Part shown: one piece after another, positions 54,981 through 55,035 of the stretch | How the letters are laid out: each line of letters begins with the position of its first letter | How positions within the stretch are numbered: the stretch's first letter is position 1 | Assembly: GCA_964432875.1 (NCBI GenBank) | Contig: CAYSPJ010000020.1 | Span: 1-55,035 of the forward strand | Direction: 5' to 3' | Length of the DNA: 55,035 bases | Source of the DNA: JACJYE01 sp964432875 | Lineage (GTDB): Bacteria; Bacteroidota; Bacteroidia; Chitinophagales; Saprospiraceae | Position numbers and translations under genes: made by a program | The notes under the pieces: model-generated | Seen by the model: the letters and a program-made list of their open reading frames with translations, nothing else | Told to the model about the DNA's origin: nothing | Databases searched by the model: none

Positions 54981-55035
54981 CCGCCCCCTCCCCCTACCCA
55001 CCCGCACACGTTTCCCAAAAAACTAGACTGGATTC

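Noticed and set aside
1..55035. tRNA, rRNA or complete insertion sequence
   Set aside because: Reading both strands showed no recognisable tRNA arms with CCA-type ends, no rRNA, and no transposase frame. A covariance-model scan was not possible.

Overview
The window looks like a member of the Bacteroidota, most likely a Saprospiria-type marine or wastewater bacterium. The evidence is a type IX secretion (T9SS) C-terminal sorting domain, DUF3857/transglutaminase proteins in tandem, a dimeric (eukaryote-like) glycyl-tRNA synthetase, a BlaI/M56 pair, almost no Shine-Dalgarno sequences, and repeated TAnnTTTG (mostly TATCTTTG) promoter elements just upstream of gene starts. The species is not identified. 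The sequence is a draft scaffold with two 100-N gaps. One (22674-22773) hides the 3' ends of two convergent genes. The other (27032-27131) is flanked by an identical 55-base sequence on both sides and is almost certainly an unmerged contig overlap; removing it restores an intact M56 gene.

Layout. 1-4.1 kb: two secreted DUF3857 proteins in one operon, one with a full transglutaminase triad and one without the cysteine. 4.1-7.1 kb: a T9SS cargo protein and two small membrane proteins. 7.1-7.4 kb: a broken remnant of an AAA-ATPase/PD-(D/E)XK family gene. 7.5-18 kb: mostly housekeeping genes on + (glycyl-tRNA synthetase, M48 lipoprotein protease, DUF6438 protein, M42 aminopeptidase, pterin dehydratase, two aminotransferases around rpsU, a lipoprotein), with a polysaccharide flippase on the minus strand. 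An unusual self-complementary 15-base repeat array separates the DUF6438 gene from the flippase gene. 18.3-22.7 kb: an RND efflux adaptor and permease. 22.8-24.2 kb: a GH3-family acyl-adenylating enzyme. 24.3-27.2 kb: a BlaI-type repressor with three operator dyads and its M56 partner. 27.3-31.9 kb: a possible small gene, a secreted esterase and a FdhF/YdeP molybdopterin oxidoreductase. 31.9-35.8 kb (minus): hemN, a universal stress protein, a P-loop kinase-like protein and an aminoglycoside-phosphotransferase-fold protein, probably one transcription unit, with a CRP/FNR-like dyad upstream. 36-41.3 kb: a hypothetical protein, an EAD-TIR-EAD conflict-system protein, an MMPL transporter and a YwqG protein. 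41.3-45 kb (minus): a GMC oxidoreductase, a secreted hypothetical protein and an intradiol dioxygenase. 45.2-54.9 kb (minus): one giant gene for an about 3,220-residue secreted RHS/SpvB-like polymorphic toxin.

The most interesting accessory content is (i) the RHS giant, which is visibly AT-richer than its surroundings. It combines an SpvB-like N-terminus, a long helical hairpin with a hydrophobic tip resembling alpha-pore-forming toxins, RHS repeats and core, and a C-terminal His-Asn endonuclease domain, and it has no recognisable immunity gene next to it. (ii) The EAD-TIR-EAD protein, whose TIR domain has glutamine at the position where NAD-cleaving TIRs have the catalytic glutamate. All assignments come from reading the sequence and recalling families; no database search was run. 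No rRNA, tRNA, CRISPR array or complete insertion sequence was noticed.
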